Shown one piece after another: positions 34,415 to 45,111 of a DNA stretch of 64,000 nt (position 1 is its first letter; every line of letters starts with the position of its first letter). Both the position numbers and the translations under genes were made by a program. The stretch lies in assembly GCF_963678635.1 (NCBI RefSeq), contig NC_087065.1, positions 13,182,743 to 13,246,742 on the forward strand, in the 5' to 3' direction. The DNA is from Symsagittifera roscoffensis. Its lineage: Eukaryota; Xenacoelomorpha; Acoela; Convolutidae. The notes beneath the pieces are model-generated. The model saw nothing but the letters and a program-made list of their open reading frames with translations, did not search any database and had not been told where the DNA came from.

Positions 34415-35233
34415 CTTGTCTGTTGAGGAAGGTTTTCTAAGTTTTTCTCATAATCTCTCTTCTTACAGGCCCTCATGTCTTCTTACTCCCCCTTCTCCTT
34501 TTCATTTGTCTTGATCCATTTAGTTTTCGGCATGTCGTTTTGTCTTTTTTTTGCCCGAATCAGGTCCAATAGCTTGTACCTCGCCTTCACATGCTTTTTC
34601 AGTTACAGAATTTGCCCTGTCATTTCTACCAGGTTTTGGATGCCATCATTTAATTGGACACACTATATAACTCAAGATTTCCCTGTTGCTCTTGGCCACT
34701 AGATTTGTGCTGATGTACGAATTCCTTGATACCACTATCACCTCCAGTTCTTCTCCACCGCTTGCATCATCAGAGTCTAAGTTGTGCGTTCCACACTAGG
34801 GGTCCGTGTGAATCTCTCTGTCCTGATTCCTCCTCTTTGTCTCTGCTAGTATCATGCACAGGCTATCTGGCTCGTCTTCACTTTTCATAGAATTTTCGTT
34901 TGCTTCTTTTATCTCGCCGGACAAATTTTCTCTTTCACTCTCCACATTTATCATCAACTCCCCGAAATCTTGATCTGCTCCGAGATCTTCAGCCCTCTAT
35001 TTGAATGACAAATTTTACTTTATCAGTGTGGTCTGCATGAGTATCTCATCTGAGATCTTCTCGACTAACGTTCGCACCATTTCGTTACTTTTTAGTTCTA
35101 TATCTCATGACTGACTATCTCCGTGCGGACATACTTTGGTTTTTTCCTTATCCTGATTTCTGGATCATCATTCTTCTCGATAGTGCCCACGGGCTTGTTG
35201 TCGGCTAGCTTCTGCAGTGATCTCATCAGATCT
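34415..35233 (-). pseudogene. RNase H-integrase tether, left duplicate
   Basis: Collinear with 37.6-38.24 kb and retaining about 270 bp missing there (34,340-34,605), which include part of the helical zinc-binding region upstream of ACLLC. No open frame longer than about 75 codons remains on the minus strand. It ends at the tandem-duplication junction. Confidence 0.5.
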
Positions 35234-35365
35234 TTCATCTTCACCGAGTCCACGCAATAGTGACTGCTTAGGTCTTCGTGGGGAATGGTTCTTGAGCTTT
35301 AGAACCTCCATTAACTCTCGCCTGCAAGCCTACTTCTCCACGTCCAGGTCCCTCACACTTTCTAG

Positions 35366-36212
35366 CTATCTGGCTTTGCTATAGCCCTCCAGGCCTTCTG
35401 CAGAGGACCTGTTCTCGTTGCCTTTTTCCACTACTATGACTGACGTTACTACCGAGCTTTGCGTCATCGAAGACTCTCTCGTGTCTTCCTCAATGGACGT
35501 CGAGACCGGCTGCCTGCTCCTGCTGCTCGCTGAACTTTCTCTAAAACCGACTCTCTTGGCCAACCTGACTTCCACCGGTCTGACTGGGAAGTAAGTAGTT
35601 TTCGGAGGTGAACCAAATGTAAATTGTCCACTCTCCAGCAAATCCCATCCCGGATTGTTGATCTGGAAGACTTTTTTCAACCAATCTACAATTTTAGCTT
35701 GATGAAAATGGATGCCATCGGGGGAACATCCGCCCGGTAGGTAATTCTCCAGCATATGAGAGACATCAAGCCACCTCAGCGGCAGAATACTGCTCCTCTG
35801 GATCTCGCGCATTACTCCCTTGACGTGACGCACGCTCTTGGTCACGCTCAGTCCATTCTCGTCCTGGAAATCCAGTACCATTTATTCTCACTGACATTTG
35901 TCACAAAAAAAAACACAGGTATTTACCTGAAACCTGCCATACAGGGGGTGGGAACGCTTCCAGGCCTCCCAATCCCAGTCTCTGTCTGAAGAGGACCTCC
36001 ACATTTTGATATTTTCTCTTGAAATCAGACTCTAGTTTGACCTTTAAGCTCTTGGCCGCCATTATGCAGATCGCGCTTGTCCTGTCAGGCAAGATGAAAT
36101 CGCTGTCTCTAAACAAAATGATTTCCCAGTAGTCGTTCGGTATTTCAAATTTGGTCGGGAATTTTTTTTCCATTACTGCGTTTAACTTCCTTTGGTTCCA
36201 CAACCAGTCCAT
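35366..36212 (-). pseudogene. Macro/SGNH-like frame, right duplicate
   Basis: Frame 35,901-36,212 (103 codons) contains SAICIMAAKSLKVKLESDF and LFRQRLGLGGL, then WQVSGKYLCFFL. This resembles the strand-helix-strand order of TARG1/OARD1-type macro domains, though the glycine-rich ligand loop is not evident. Frame 35,366-35,881 (171 codons) continues with LDVSHMLENYLPGG and SPDGIHFHQAKIVDWL, a motif set like the C-terminal catalytic Asp-x2-His block of SGNH hydrolases, then a Ser/Thr-rich tail. The two frames are shifted. It lies just after integrase. Assignments are by eye and tentative. Confidence 0.4.
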
Positions 36213-36639
36213 TGGTTTCTCTTGTCTCCCTGAGCTTCTTTATTATTAAATTTTCGGTGTGGGTAAGTCCTAACCCCAATCCCCGGACAAAAATATCCCT
36301 CGATGTCGCCGTCGATGGTGCCGACTCTATTTTACTTGAGGATATGTCTAATGGTCGCTCCGTCGCTTCCTATCCAAACGAGGGGTTTATTTCCTTAACG
36401 TATTTGGCTGCATATAGGTCGACTTGTTGCTTGCTTTGTCCCTTTGTTTACCTGCTGGTAGGCCATATACCCAATCTAGAAATCTCAAGTTTATTTATTC
36501 TTCCATTTATGTTTCACTCCGATACACTGTGATCCTCCTGCCAGAATGATTCATCATGATCGATGATCTGCCACTCTTGGTTCGGGTCTAAAACAACTAC
36601 GCTCACCATCTCTGCCTCTATCTCTTCCGATTTTTTTTG

Positions 36640-37605
36640 CAAATCCAGAAAGCGTCTCCACATCTATTGTTTATCATGCTGGTTTTCCTGCGACCCCCAT
36701 TCTTGTCTCCATCGTCATGGGCTTGTCTGATTCCACCGACTCCGACACCTCAATCTGCGCCGGCTCATTCCAATCTTCTTCTGCAAAGGAACCGTCATCA
36801 GATTGGACTTCCATTCTCTCGTTGCCTCCTATGCTTGAGATTTTGTTAGCATCGTTCTTCTCTCCGGTGCCCTCCACCTCGCATGCCGGCTCCACTTTTT
36901 GGTACTTCAGCCCCTCCATGCTTTGAGGAACACACCAAACCTCCGGTGATGATACATGAGGTTTCAGGTTTTCGTAGTGCACGGCTCGCCCCATGCTCAA
37001 GCGATAAAACCGACCTTGCTGGCGTACCTCTGTAATCATGAATGGTCTCCACCATTTCTTCACTAGCTTCTTCGTTTTCTTTTGGCGGGACGACATTCTG
37101 AAACAGCCATGAGTGTTGCCCCACCATGTATGGCTTCGCTGGTAGTAGCTTTTTGTAGTTTTTTCTGCGTTGTCTCATCTGTGCTTGAGCTGTGTTACGT
37201 CTACACAGATCATTCAACTCTTATTGTCTCTTGATTGCCTCTCTCACGTAAGCCTGGGGTGAAGTCTTTTGTCCTTCGCAATATGGGATCTCTTCATCAA
37301 CTCATTCATCAGATCCTCGACGAATGCCTTCCCGTTGTCCAATTGAAAGGTCAAGGGACAACCGTATCTTGAGATCCAGGGCGTGGTTAGGTGACCACAA
37401 GTTTCCTCTGCTGACCCCGTCTGACTCGGTACTGTTCCGGCAGTTTCGTGAAAGGGTCTATAATTAATTGGAGCTGATTGTATCCCGTTTTCGTCATGCC
37501 GATTTTTTGGTGGTCTGTCTGCACAATCTCATTGAATTCCGAGCATGATACCGACCTCAGTGGTAACTTCATTTCTCTTGGGCCCTTCAGCTGCAGGCAT
37601 AACAT
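36640..37605 (-). pseudogene. Gypsy integrase, right duplicate
   Basis: Frame 37,387-37,605 has QTDHQKIG and IIDPFTKLPE; LDNGKAF is at 37,334-37,342. Frame 36,846-37,217 covers the helical linker and 36,674-37,096 the C-terminal domain (KKWWRPFMITEVRQQGRFYRL), about 95% alike with the left unit. The deletion relative to the left unit removes most of the zinc-binding domain, so this unit could not encode a complete integrase even without its frameshifts. Confidence 0.75.
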
Positions 37606-38504
37606 GATTTTTCAGTGCCAGAATTTGCCCTCTCATTTCTACCAGGTTGTGGATGCCATCATTTAATTGGACACACTATATAATTCAAGATTTCCCTGTT
37701 GCTCTCGGGCACTAGCTTCGTGCTGATGTACGAATTCCTTGATACCACTATCATCTCCAGTTCTTCTCCTCCGCTTGCATCATCAGAGTGTAAGTTGAGC
37801 ATTCCACACTAGGGGTCCGTGTGAATCTCTCTGTCCTGATTCCTCCTCTTTGTCTCTGCTAGTATCATGCACAGGCTGTCTGGCTTGTCTTCACTTTCCA
37901 TAGAATTTTCGTTTGCTTCTTTTATCTCGCCGGACAAATTTTCTTTTCCACTCTCCGCATTTATCATCCACTCCCCAAAAACTTGATCTGCTCCGAGATC
38001 TTCAGCCCTCTATTTGAATGACACAATTTGGTTTATCAGTGTGGTCTGCATGAGTATCTCATCTGAGATCTTCTCGACTAACGTTCGCACCATTTCATTA
38101 CTTTTTGGTTCCTAATCTCATCACTGACTATCTCCTTGCGGACATAGAGGTTTTTTCCTCATCCTGATTTCTGGTTCATCATTCTTCTCGATAGTGCCCA
38201 CGGGCTTGTTGCCGGCTAGCTTCTGCGGTGATCTCATCAGATCTTGTCCCACCACTGTTCTCCCTTTCTCGACTTTCTCGAAGTCGTAATCTTTCACCTT
38301 CAACGTCTCCCTGACTAGTTTCGTCTTTAGCAAAAATTCTACCGGCAGTCTTTGCCTCCCTAAGATTTTCGTCTCCTGGTGTTCAACAGGAAACTCAGGG
38401 TTATCCTCGATTGGTTTCCCTGATTTGCCAAGCCATCTTGTGGGTGACACGCTGTCATAGGTTTCCTGGTCCATAAACAAAAATCCATCTTTTAATTCAG
38501 GCAT
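37606..38504 (-). pseudogene. Tether between RNase H and integrase
   Basis: Frame 38,121-38,504 (127 codons) follows the RNase H end. It is hydrophilic and Lys/Glu-rich with a Pro-Glu patch, with no recognisable domain. Together with the decayed 37.6-38.1 kb it makes an RNase H-integrase spacer of roughly 0.9 kb, long for a Gypsy element. The part up to about 38,244 is repeated at 34.4-35.2 kb. Confidence 0.5.
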
Positions 38505-38990
38505 GTCAGCTTCCCTTTGCTCCTATCTCTCGTAAAATGTTGTTTCCTTACTCAAGCTGTCTGCGTTTTGCTGCTTGTCTCTGGTCCTGTGTTCAATTAT
38601 CATATTGTAACCATCTAGACGCACTATCCATTTCCCGATGTAGTTTTGATCCATTGAGTATGTTTTTAGCTAAAACAATGCTCTGTTATCCAACCGTTGT
38701 TTGAATGGATCGCTGCACAGATGTGCTCTGTATTTTTCTACGAAGGTAACTACCGCAAACATCTCCGCCTTGGGTGCCCCGTACTTCTCCGTGTCGCTTA
38801 GGAATTTACTCCCGTACGCTATTGACCCCAAGACGGTCTTACCATTCCACTCTTGCACTTGATGGAGTATCCTTGAAATCGTGACCACTGAGGCATCTGT
38901 ATCTAGAGCGTACATGCCATTCTCTGTTGGCATACCCAAAACCGAAACCTCACACAACTCTCGTTTTATTCGCTGAAAGGGCTCTTCTGC
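38505..38990 (-). pseudogene. RNase H domain of Gypsy pol
   Basis: Frame 38,670-38,957 reads YALDTDASVVTISRIL (first catalytic Asp), GSKFLSDTEKYGAPKAEMFAVV (catalytic Glu) and RLDNRALF (third catalytic Asp), the standard Gypsy RNase H set. The C-terminal block with WIVRLDGYNMIIEHR and NADSLS continues to about 38,520 in the same frame after one stop. It degrades the RNA strand during reverse transcription. Confidence 0.8.
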
Positions 38991-39870
38991 TGCGTTGTTC
39001 TATGTAAGTTTCTTACCTTTATGTCTCATGAGTTGTTGCATTGGGTATACCTTGTGCACATAACTTTTGATGAATTCTCTAAAGTAGTTCACGAAACCAA
39101 GAAAGTTCATCAATTGATGTTCAGTTCAGTCTTCGGTGATTTCCAAGTCGGTACTCTCTCAACTGTTTCTGGATCTGGTCTGATGCCATGCTTGTTCACC
39201 ATCCTCCCGAGGTAATAAATAGAGTCCTCACGATTTCGGAATTCGACGGCTTGCATTTAATTCCTGTCCTTTTCAAACAGGCAAACACTTCATCCAGTCG
39301 CTCGATGTGATCCTCAATGGTTGAAGTCGATATCATCACGTCGTCCACGTACCACATTACAAAGTTTCCTTAATTCTTTGTTACTCTTCTTAGTGCTTGT
39401 GAGATCAATCTCTCAAATAAGGCTGTCGCATTGCATAAGCCAAACGGGATCCTTTTCCATTGAAACACTCCCAGCTCGCAAGCTAATCCTGTTTTCTCCC
39501 TATCTTGTTTCCTAAAGGGTAGCTGCCAGAAGGCCGATCACAGATCATGAGTATTGAAAAACTTTGCGTCCCCCAATTTGGAAAGGTTTTCGTCTGTTCT
39601 CGGGATGGGATAGGCATCCTTCACCGTGACGGAGTTCAGATGTAGAAAGTCACAATTAAAATTAAGTTGGTCTCCTTTCTTTTTGGTCATCACTACTCCA
39701 CTCGCCCACGGTGATTTGGATGGTTCTATCCTGTAATTCTCTAGTATAGTTCTAATTCTTTTCTACAGGCATCCAATTTGTGTGGGGTCATGCGCCTTGC
39801 CCGCTCCCTGTGCGGTACCGCCGACTCTTCTAAATCTATTTCATGTTCAACAAAACTACAACAACTATAT
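38991..39870 (-). pseudogene. Reverse transcriptase of Gypsy pol
   Basis: On the minus strand: SPWASGVVMTKKKG (about 39,680-39,715), THDL-stop-SAFWQLP (39,533-39,556; the motif A Asp is present but followed by a TGA), FGLCNATALFERLI (motif B), YVDDVMIST (YVDD at 39,340-39,351) and a connection domain. Order and spacing are those of Ty3/Gypsy RT. Stops and frame changes at several points make it inactive. Confidence 0.85.
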
Positions 39871-39999
39871 CCTCTTTGTGTCTCGGAAAAACGTCCTGAT
39901 TCCTATCTAACACATCCTTTATGGCTTCGAAGTGTTCGTCTGTTACTTTTACCCTTAAAGGTTCAATTTCTGGTAATGCTGGTTTGTCCATTTCGAACT

Positions 40000-40870
40000 C
40001 ATTGTCAGCGGGACTTTCTGGAAAATTCGAACAGCTCGACAGTCCTTCATCTGTTTCTCACTTAAGTGAAACAATGATACCCGACGAAATTTCTGTTCGC
40101 TTCAATCTAGTCAAGGTTCAAATCTTGTCCTTGCGACTAGGACAATCACAAAATTCATACTTTTATCCTTTTCTGTCATTTCATATCTAATTTGCACCGG
40201 CAAAGCATATCTCAACTTCCTCCTCCTCTGGATTGTGATTGGTGTATCAAGAGTATTCAACAAGACACTTACGCAGAGGCTACTCTTTGTGATTGAGAAT
40301 GGTCGTCCTAAAATAGCAGCATTTTGGCTATTTGGATTTAATAATACACATACCTGTTTATCATTACTGAGTTCATTGTGGTTCTTCATTCTCAAGCTTA
40401 CAATTGCAGCTTCATTCGCGTTCAACCTCATCCTCCTATTCAAACTTGTAGTTCTTCGTTCTCAAGCTTACAAGTGAAGCTTCAATCGCTTTCAACCTCA
40501 TCCTGCTATTCGCGCTCAAATGCTTGGCGTCCTGCTCAAGCATGACCCAATGTCCAACTGATCATACTTTGAGCTCCTCTCGACTCACGAAGATCTGGCC
40601 CGCCAGGCCATCGTCACAAGTTACCATCGTCTTTGTATAAATGTTGGTTCCATCTATATTTAGCATGACCTCGTGTGAACCATGTGCATCGGTTTATCTG
40701 CGGTCTATTCTTATCGACTTCCCACCGCCTCTTGTCATTAGCGCTCCGATCGCTTTCGACAGAGTTTGAGGAATCATGGCGCGCAAATAGTCCGTATATA
40801 CGTCTATGTGCAATCATTGTTTGGTCATATGGTTCGCCCAGGTTCCTCATTACTTTGTTACCACCACGGT
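40000..40870 (-). pseudogene. Protease-RT linker region
   Basis: Frame 40,111-40,443 (110 codons) has an all-beta character, with AAIVSLRMKN and AILGRPF, resembling the segment between retropepsin and RT in Gypsy polyproteins. Frame 40,614-40,850 lies where the protease should be (GEPYDQTMIAHR block), but I see no D[ST]G motif there. A 70-bp tandem duplication (40,382-40,515) overlaps the linker's start. Confidence 0.45.
40382..40515. repeat. 70-bp tandem duplication
   Basis: TTCTTCATTCTCAAGCTTAC at 40,382 recurs as TTCTTCGTTCTCAAGCTTAC at 40,452. The two units then run in parallel through TTCAACCTCATCCT, with several substitutions. It lies just upstream, in transcription order, of the protease-RT linker frame. 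Confidence 0.8.
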
Positions 40871-40988
40871 GAATATCGACCTTATCCTCAATCCAATTTA
40901 CGTGATTCCAAACGGCTTCCGATTACCATTTCCAAAGTATTGCAATTGCTCCTGATCTTGAGAGTGTCGCTTAACTCAGGTTCGGCTC

Positions 40989-42730
40989 TTACCCTGACAG
41001 TTTTTCTCCTCTTTGTTGTCTTTCTATTTCTTGTCTCAGCCTCTGTTCAGTTTCCTTCGTTGCCAAATTTTGTTTTACTTTGTTTATTGCATCTGCTGCG
41101 GCTTTCTGGTAATGAATCTTCAGCGTTCCTTTGGCTTCTATTCCTTTGACTTCCTTCTCCTCGTTTACCGCTTTTACGGATTTCGTCGTCCGCTCAACTT
41201 TTTTTACGTCCTTATTTTGCAAGTCAGTTCTTGCTTGTCTATTTCTAGTGCTCTGCAGAGCTGCTAGCGCTAACATGTATTTCGGGTGATTCTGATTCTT
41301 CACTGCTTCCACAAACAGAGGGCAATCTATTCTGAAGTGACCTTCCTGGGCACAAAAAAAATCTCTCGCTCCAAGCCTGATTATCAAGCCACTGTAGAAT
41401 TATGCTCTTCCATTTGGTTCATGTCGTCCTCATTTGATGCATAACCCAGACTTTTCATCCCTTGTTTGTAAGAGGTGCAATCCGCTACGTGATGATCACT
41501 GACCCGCAATTTGCTAACGATTTGTGCTTGTCCATGTCGCCTCTCGGCTTGTTACACGTCGACCTTTGCTGTTGCACGTCGATCCTCAATTCCTTTAGTG
41601 TTTGACTCTGTGTTTCTCGTGGCAAATGCTTTCAGTGTTCTGTTCATCAATTCCCAAGTGTTTGCCCAAGTCATGGCTTCTGGAGCTACACTCGCGTGAA
41701 AATTCAACCCCCTCGGGAGTCTAGTTGAAACTGATGCGCTTCCTTCTGTTGCTGTCTTGCTATGAGATTGTTATTTTGAGGTAATGGAGTGGAATCTTGT
41801 TTTCTACGAAGTGGCTCTGCAAAATCCACCCTTGTTCCAAGTTGTTTTCTTGTTTTCTCTGCTACTGCTTTATCGTGATTAATAGAATTTCCCAGGAGCG
41901 CATCCAATTTGTACTGTATGGTACAGGAGTTCTCTACTCATCGTATCCATTCTTGTATCCAGACTCCAGAGTTTCTCGTTTACGTTTCCTTGCCGTTTTT
42001 TCAATTCTTCCAGATCTTTCTTTATGAACTTCTTCCGCTCCTCAACAGTCTGCTCTACTCTTTCATTTATCTGTAGCAACTTCTTCTCAGTTGCTCTCGC
42101 CATGACGGAGTAGTTATCAAGGTTTTCATTCTTTGCTTCATTTGACCTCCCTTTTCAATTCTTCTCGGTCTTCCTCGCCGCTCTTGAGTTTTTTATTTAT
42201 CTGCTCCAACTTTGGCATCAAGTCCACCATCTCCACCGGCGGTAGCTTGGATTCTGTAGCAGATCCAGCTGTATGACTCTTTTCCCCCGTGGGTCTGGTG
42301 CTTTGTTCCTCTCGTTCGCCGGCCTCCGTTGTAATGGCGAAACCTTTTTTAAAGGTTTCGCTTTGTCAGTCCCAGTTATCATCTCTTCATTATCTTTCGG
42401 GCTCATCCTCATCATGGTTGCAAACGTCTCCGTGATAGATGCGCTTTTCGGCTGTGAATAGTCTTTCACTGATTCTGGGGTCTGGGGTGTTGCCAGTGAT
42501 CTCAATGCCCAATGCCATTGCCAATTGGCGAGAACTCGATTGTCTTTGCTTCTTGTTCATCGGTTTTCGGTATTGTTGCTGATTCCGTCTTTTTCTTCTC
42601 AACGTCGCTAATTTTCTGCTCTGGTGTCTGCGACGGGTGCACTCTTTCGTTTTTCAAGTTTTCTTCAGTCGCATTTTTATCTCTTGCTTTTCTTTGTTAC
42701 TCCGCGTGTTCAACATGCTAACTGAAACAT
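40989..42730 (-). pseudogene. Gag of the large Gypsy element
   Basis: From the N-terminus: frames 42,390-42,602 and 42,218-42,505 (basic and Pro/Ser-rich), a coiled coil at 41,879-42,103 (with SLDTRMDTM), a decayed middle, and frame 40,989-41,387 with FFCAQEGHFRIDC at 41,322-41,360. The first Cys of the Cys-x2-Cys-x4-His-x4-Cys knuckle is replaced by Asp. A long charged helix follows the knuckle. The related plus-strand gag at 47,010-47,051 keeps all four ligands. Confidence 0.6.
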
Positions 42731-43068
42731 TTCTCTTTAATCTCGGTATCGTTATCACCGGTGTGTGTCTTGACTGTCCTGTTGGGCTATTTTGCCGTGG
42801 TCGACTGTGCTTTTTTCTGGTAACGAAACTCTCGTTTTCTTCGTATTATCTATTTACAATTTTATTTTATGTACATTTTTGTATATATATACAGCTGTGA
42901 GAAAAAAGTGTCAAAAAATCTACAAGTCTTTCCAGCTATGTAATACTTCTAAAAAAGGTTTCTGCTCAGCCTTTTTTTCACGCCTGTTAAGTTTTCCAAT
43001 GGTAATTTTTTTTTTTTTTTTTGCAACTTCCGTTTAATATTCATCCTAACAGTCCAACTTAATTCCAT
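42731..43068. other. AT-rich spacer between gag and minisatellite
   Basis: No supported gene. It contains a homopolymer T run of about 18-20 bases ending near 43,021 and a short TA-rich stretch near 42,885-42,893. In the orientation of the large Gypsy element it would be leader sequence upstream of gag. Confidence 0.4.
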
Positions 43069-43660
43069 TAGTGTTTGGCACTTGTTTTTGCTTCCCAAGA
43101 CTCCATTACTCTAGTTTTGGGCACTTGTTGTAGCTTCCCAAGTTTCAAGTCCTCTAGTGTTGGGCACTTGTTTTAGCTTCCCAAGACTCAATTCCTTTAG
43201 TGTTGGGCATTTGTTTCAGCGTCCCATGGCTCAAATATTGGGTAGTTGATTCAGCTTCCCAGGGCTCAAGTGTTGGGCAGTTGTTTTAGCTTCCCAAGTT
43301 TCAAGTCCTCTAGTGTTGGGCACTTGTTTTAGTTTCTCAAGACTCAATTCCTTTAGTGTTGGGCATTTGTTTCAACGTGCCATGGCTCAAATAATGGGTA
43401 GTTGATTCAGCTTCCCAGGGCTCAAGTGTTGGGCAGTTGTTTTAGCTTCCCAGGACTCAAATTTTGGGCAGATGTTTTAGCTTCCAGGACTCAAATGTTG
43501 GGCAGTTGTTGTAGCTTCCCAGGACTCAACTGTTGGGCAGTTGTTTTAGTTTCCCAGGACTCCAGCAAACTAGTGTTGGACAGTTGAATTAGCTTCCCAG
43601 GACTCCAGCAAATCTAGTGTTGGACAGCTGATTTAGCTTCCCAGGACTGTCTCTGGAACT
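43069..43660. repeat. Minisatellite, 32-44 bp units, 156-bp higher order
   Basis: About fifteen units with the core TGTTGGGCAGTTGTTTTAGC followed by TTCCCAGGACTCAA and a variable end (TTCCTTTAG, TCCTCTAG or none). A four-unit block starting at 43,145 recurs at 43,301, so there is a higher-order period of 156 bp. The last units carry CTCCAGCAAACTAG ends. The apparent ORF at 43,402-43,587 is only a translation of the repeat. Confidence 0.9.
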
Positions 43661-45111
43661 CATGTAAAATGCCCCCACCCCTAATTTGTCACCAAAATTG
43701 ATTTGAATGTCTTTAAAATGTCCTGCGATCCCTCAATCAATTGCTTTTGAAAAGTCAGATTGGGATTCTTTCAATAGATTATGATTGAAAAGTACTTAAT
43801 ATTAAGTCTGATTTTTGTACCAATTCTTTTTAAAATCCTTCCAAGTACAAACTCAAAAGTGTTATAAAGTCTGTAAAAAATTTTAGCATGTCAAACTTGA
43901 CAAAATTGTCGTTCCAAAAAGTTGATACGATACCTGGTTGTCACGCGTTATCTCCGCTACTTTTGTGGATCAGGGATTTTTTACCTTATAGGGCTCTACA
44001 AAATTTTTCGTCTCTGATCCGCCCACCCGATCCGGCCAGGACACCTTATTTATCTCGAGTTTATTATGGGGTATCTTCGTGTTTTAACTCCTGTTTTCGT
44101 TTTTTTTTGCAGTCAGTATTGTCTCGTGTTACTATACTGTAACCAAATCGACGGTGCCGATTATTTGGTTACAGTAATAAGACCCCCTTCTTACAATTTC
44201 CAACCAATACTTTTATATTTACCAATCTCCTTGTCTAACCTCTCCCTTTATAGCCCCCCATTTATGTGAAAAACCCCTTAAGCGCAATGGGTGCTAAACC
44301 ACCCAACAAAAATGCAAAAATGTGGGAGGTGCGGCTCCAAGAGTACAAATTGGATGTTAACGATACCCGTTTGACCATACAGAACACTCTAGTGTTCTCT
44401 TCCGGTAGTCACGCTGCACTGGTCACACTTCTGGTAGCCTCTCTCCAGCAGTTTCCTTTCTTGAATCCCAAGACTTCAGTCATCCGAACCCCTTTACTAT
44501 CCGACTGGTAACCTTTCCCAGTGAAGGGCTGAAATAGTTATCCAAGGTTGAAAGACTGTCCGAAAACCCTTTCAATGCCCTGAGGTCCAAAACACCATGT
44601 GTATACTATCAATTTAATATAAAGGACCGATCCATCTAGTCTGGAAATCAAAGCCACTCTCCGTTTTTAGTTTTTTTTTGTCTAGTTTTTCTTTTGAAAT
44701 CTTTTCCTTATTTTTGTTATTGTTTCGCAATGTGTCTTTTACCCAATTTTTGTTTTCTAGTGGCCCCCATATTCGGTTAGCTAAGTCTCGTAGTAGAAAG
44801 CGAGAAAATGCTCACGAGTTTACTTACGAAGCTATCAGGGTACGACCAGAAGGTGGACGCGTTCCAGTTGAACCGTACCACCGGTACTCTAAAATGGGCA
44901 TGTAGGCTGGGGCTGCGTCAACTGGGTTCGATCCCCTAGTCATGATGTCGTAAAATATCCAAGAGCGCCATAAAAACACTATGCTTACGTCACATATGAT
45001 GTTAAGAAAAAAAGGCCCTATAACCATTTGCTAAAGGGTCAGGGACACTACCTCTTGTGTTTTTGTACTTCATTCTGTCGGAGCCATTTCAGTTCGCCTA
45101 AGAGCTGAGAC
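43661..45111. other. Non-coding region with perfect hairpin
   Basis: No gene I can support. The frames 43,888-44,142 (plus) and 44,266-44,511 (plus) have no recognisable features. A long inverted repeat lies at 44,135-44,176. If repeat X at 45.1 kb is the LTR of the large Gypsy element, this stretch would be its leader; if X belongs to the plus-strand element, it is unrelated flank. Confidence 0.35.
44135..44176. repeat. Inverted repeat, 14-bp perfect outer arms
   Basis: TACTGTAACCAAAT at 44,135-44,148 is exactly complementary to ATTTGGTTACAGTA at 44,163-44,176. The inner sequence adds AATCG/CGATT pairing with a three-base bulge and a loop of about seven bases (ACGGTGC). It could fold as a stable RNA or DNA hairpin. 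The outer sequence also reads TGTAACC...GGTTACA, compatible with abutting element termini. Confidence 0.8.

Larger units (their letters stand above)
31938..38244. repeat. Tandem duplication of ~3 kb inside Gypsy element
   Basis: Left unit about 31,938-35,233, right unit about 35,239-38,244. The offset is 3,266 through the integrase and macro-like parts and about 2,996 in the tether, because the right unit lacks some 270 bp present at 34,340-34,605. The junction at about 35,235 joins CAGATCT of the tether to CACCGAGTCCACGCAATAG of the 3' part. Both units carry integrase and the macro/SGNH-like frame. Confidence 0.85.
31938..43660 (-). mobile_element. Decayed Ty3/Gypsy retrotransposon with extra 3' ORFs
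   Basis: Minus-strand order: gag (42.7-41.0 kb), protease-linker (40.9-40.1), RT (39.9-39.0), RNase H (38.96-38.5), tether (38.5-37.6), integrase (37.6-36.6), macro/SGNH-like frame (36.2-35.4), then a duplicated tether-integrase-macro block (35.2-32.0). ORF3 copy 2 follows and may be part of the same element. Order RT-RNase H-integrase is the Ty3/Gypsy order. LTRs are not firmly identified; X copies at 26.9 and 45.1 kb are candidates. Many stops and frameshifts. Confidence 0.7.

Noticed and set aside
43402-43587. 61-codon ORF with repeated FPGL blocks
   Set aside because: It is a direct translation of the minisatellite units.
43069-43660. CRISPR-like regular repeats
   Set aside because: Units are contiguous, vary in length and sequence, and lack unique spacers; the context is eukaryotic retroelement DNA.
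44881-44950. tRNA or SINE-like B box (GGGTTCGATCC at about 44,924) with a weak A-box-like TGTAGGCTGG
   Set aside because: The two boxes are only about 24 bases apart, and I cannot draw acceptor, D and anticodon stems around them.
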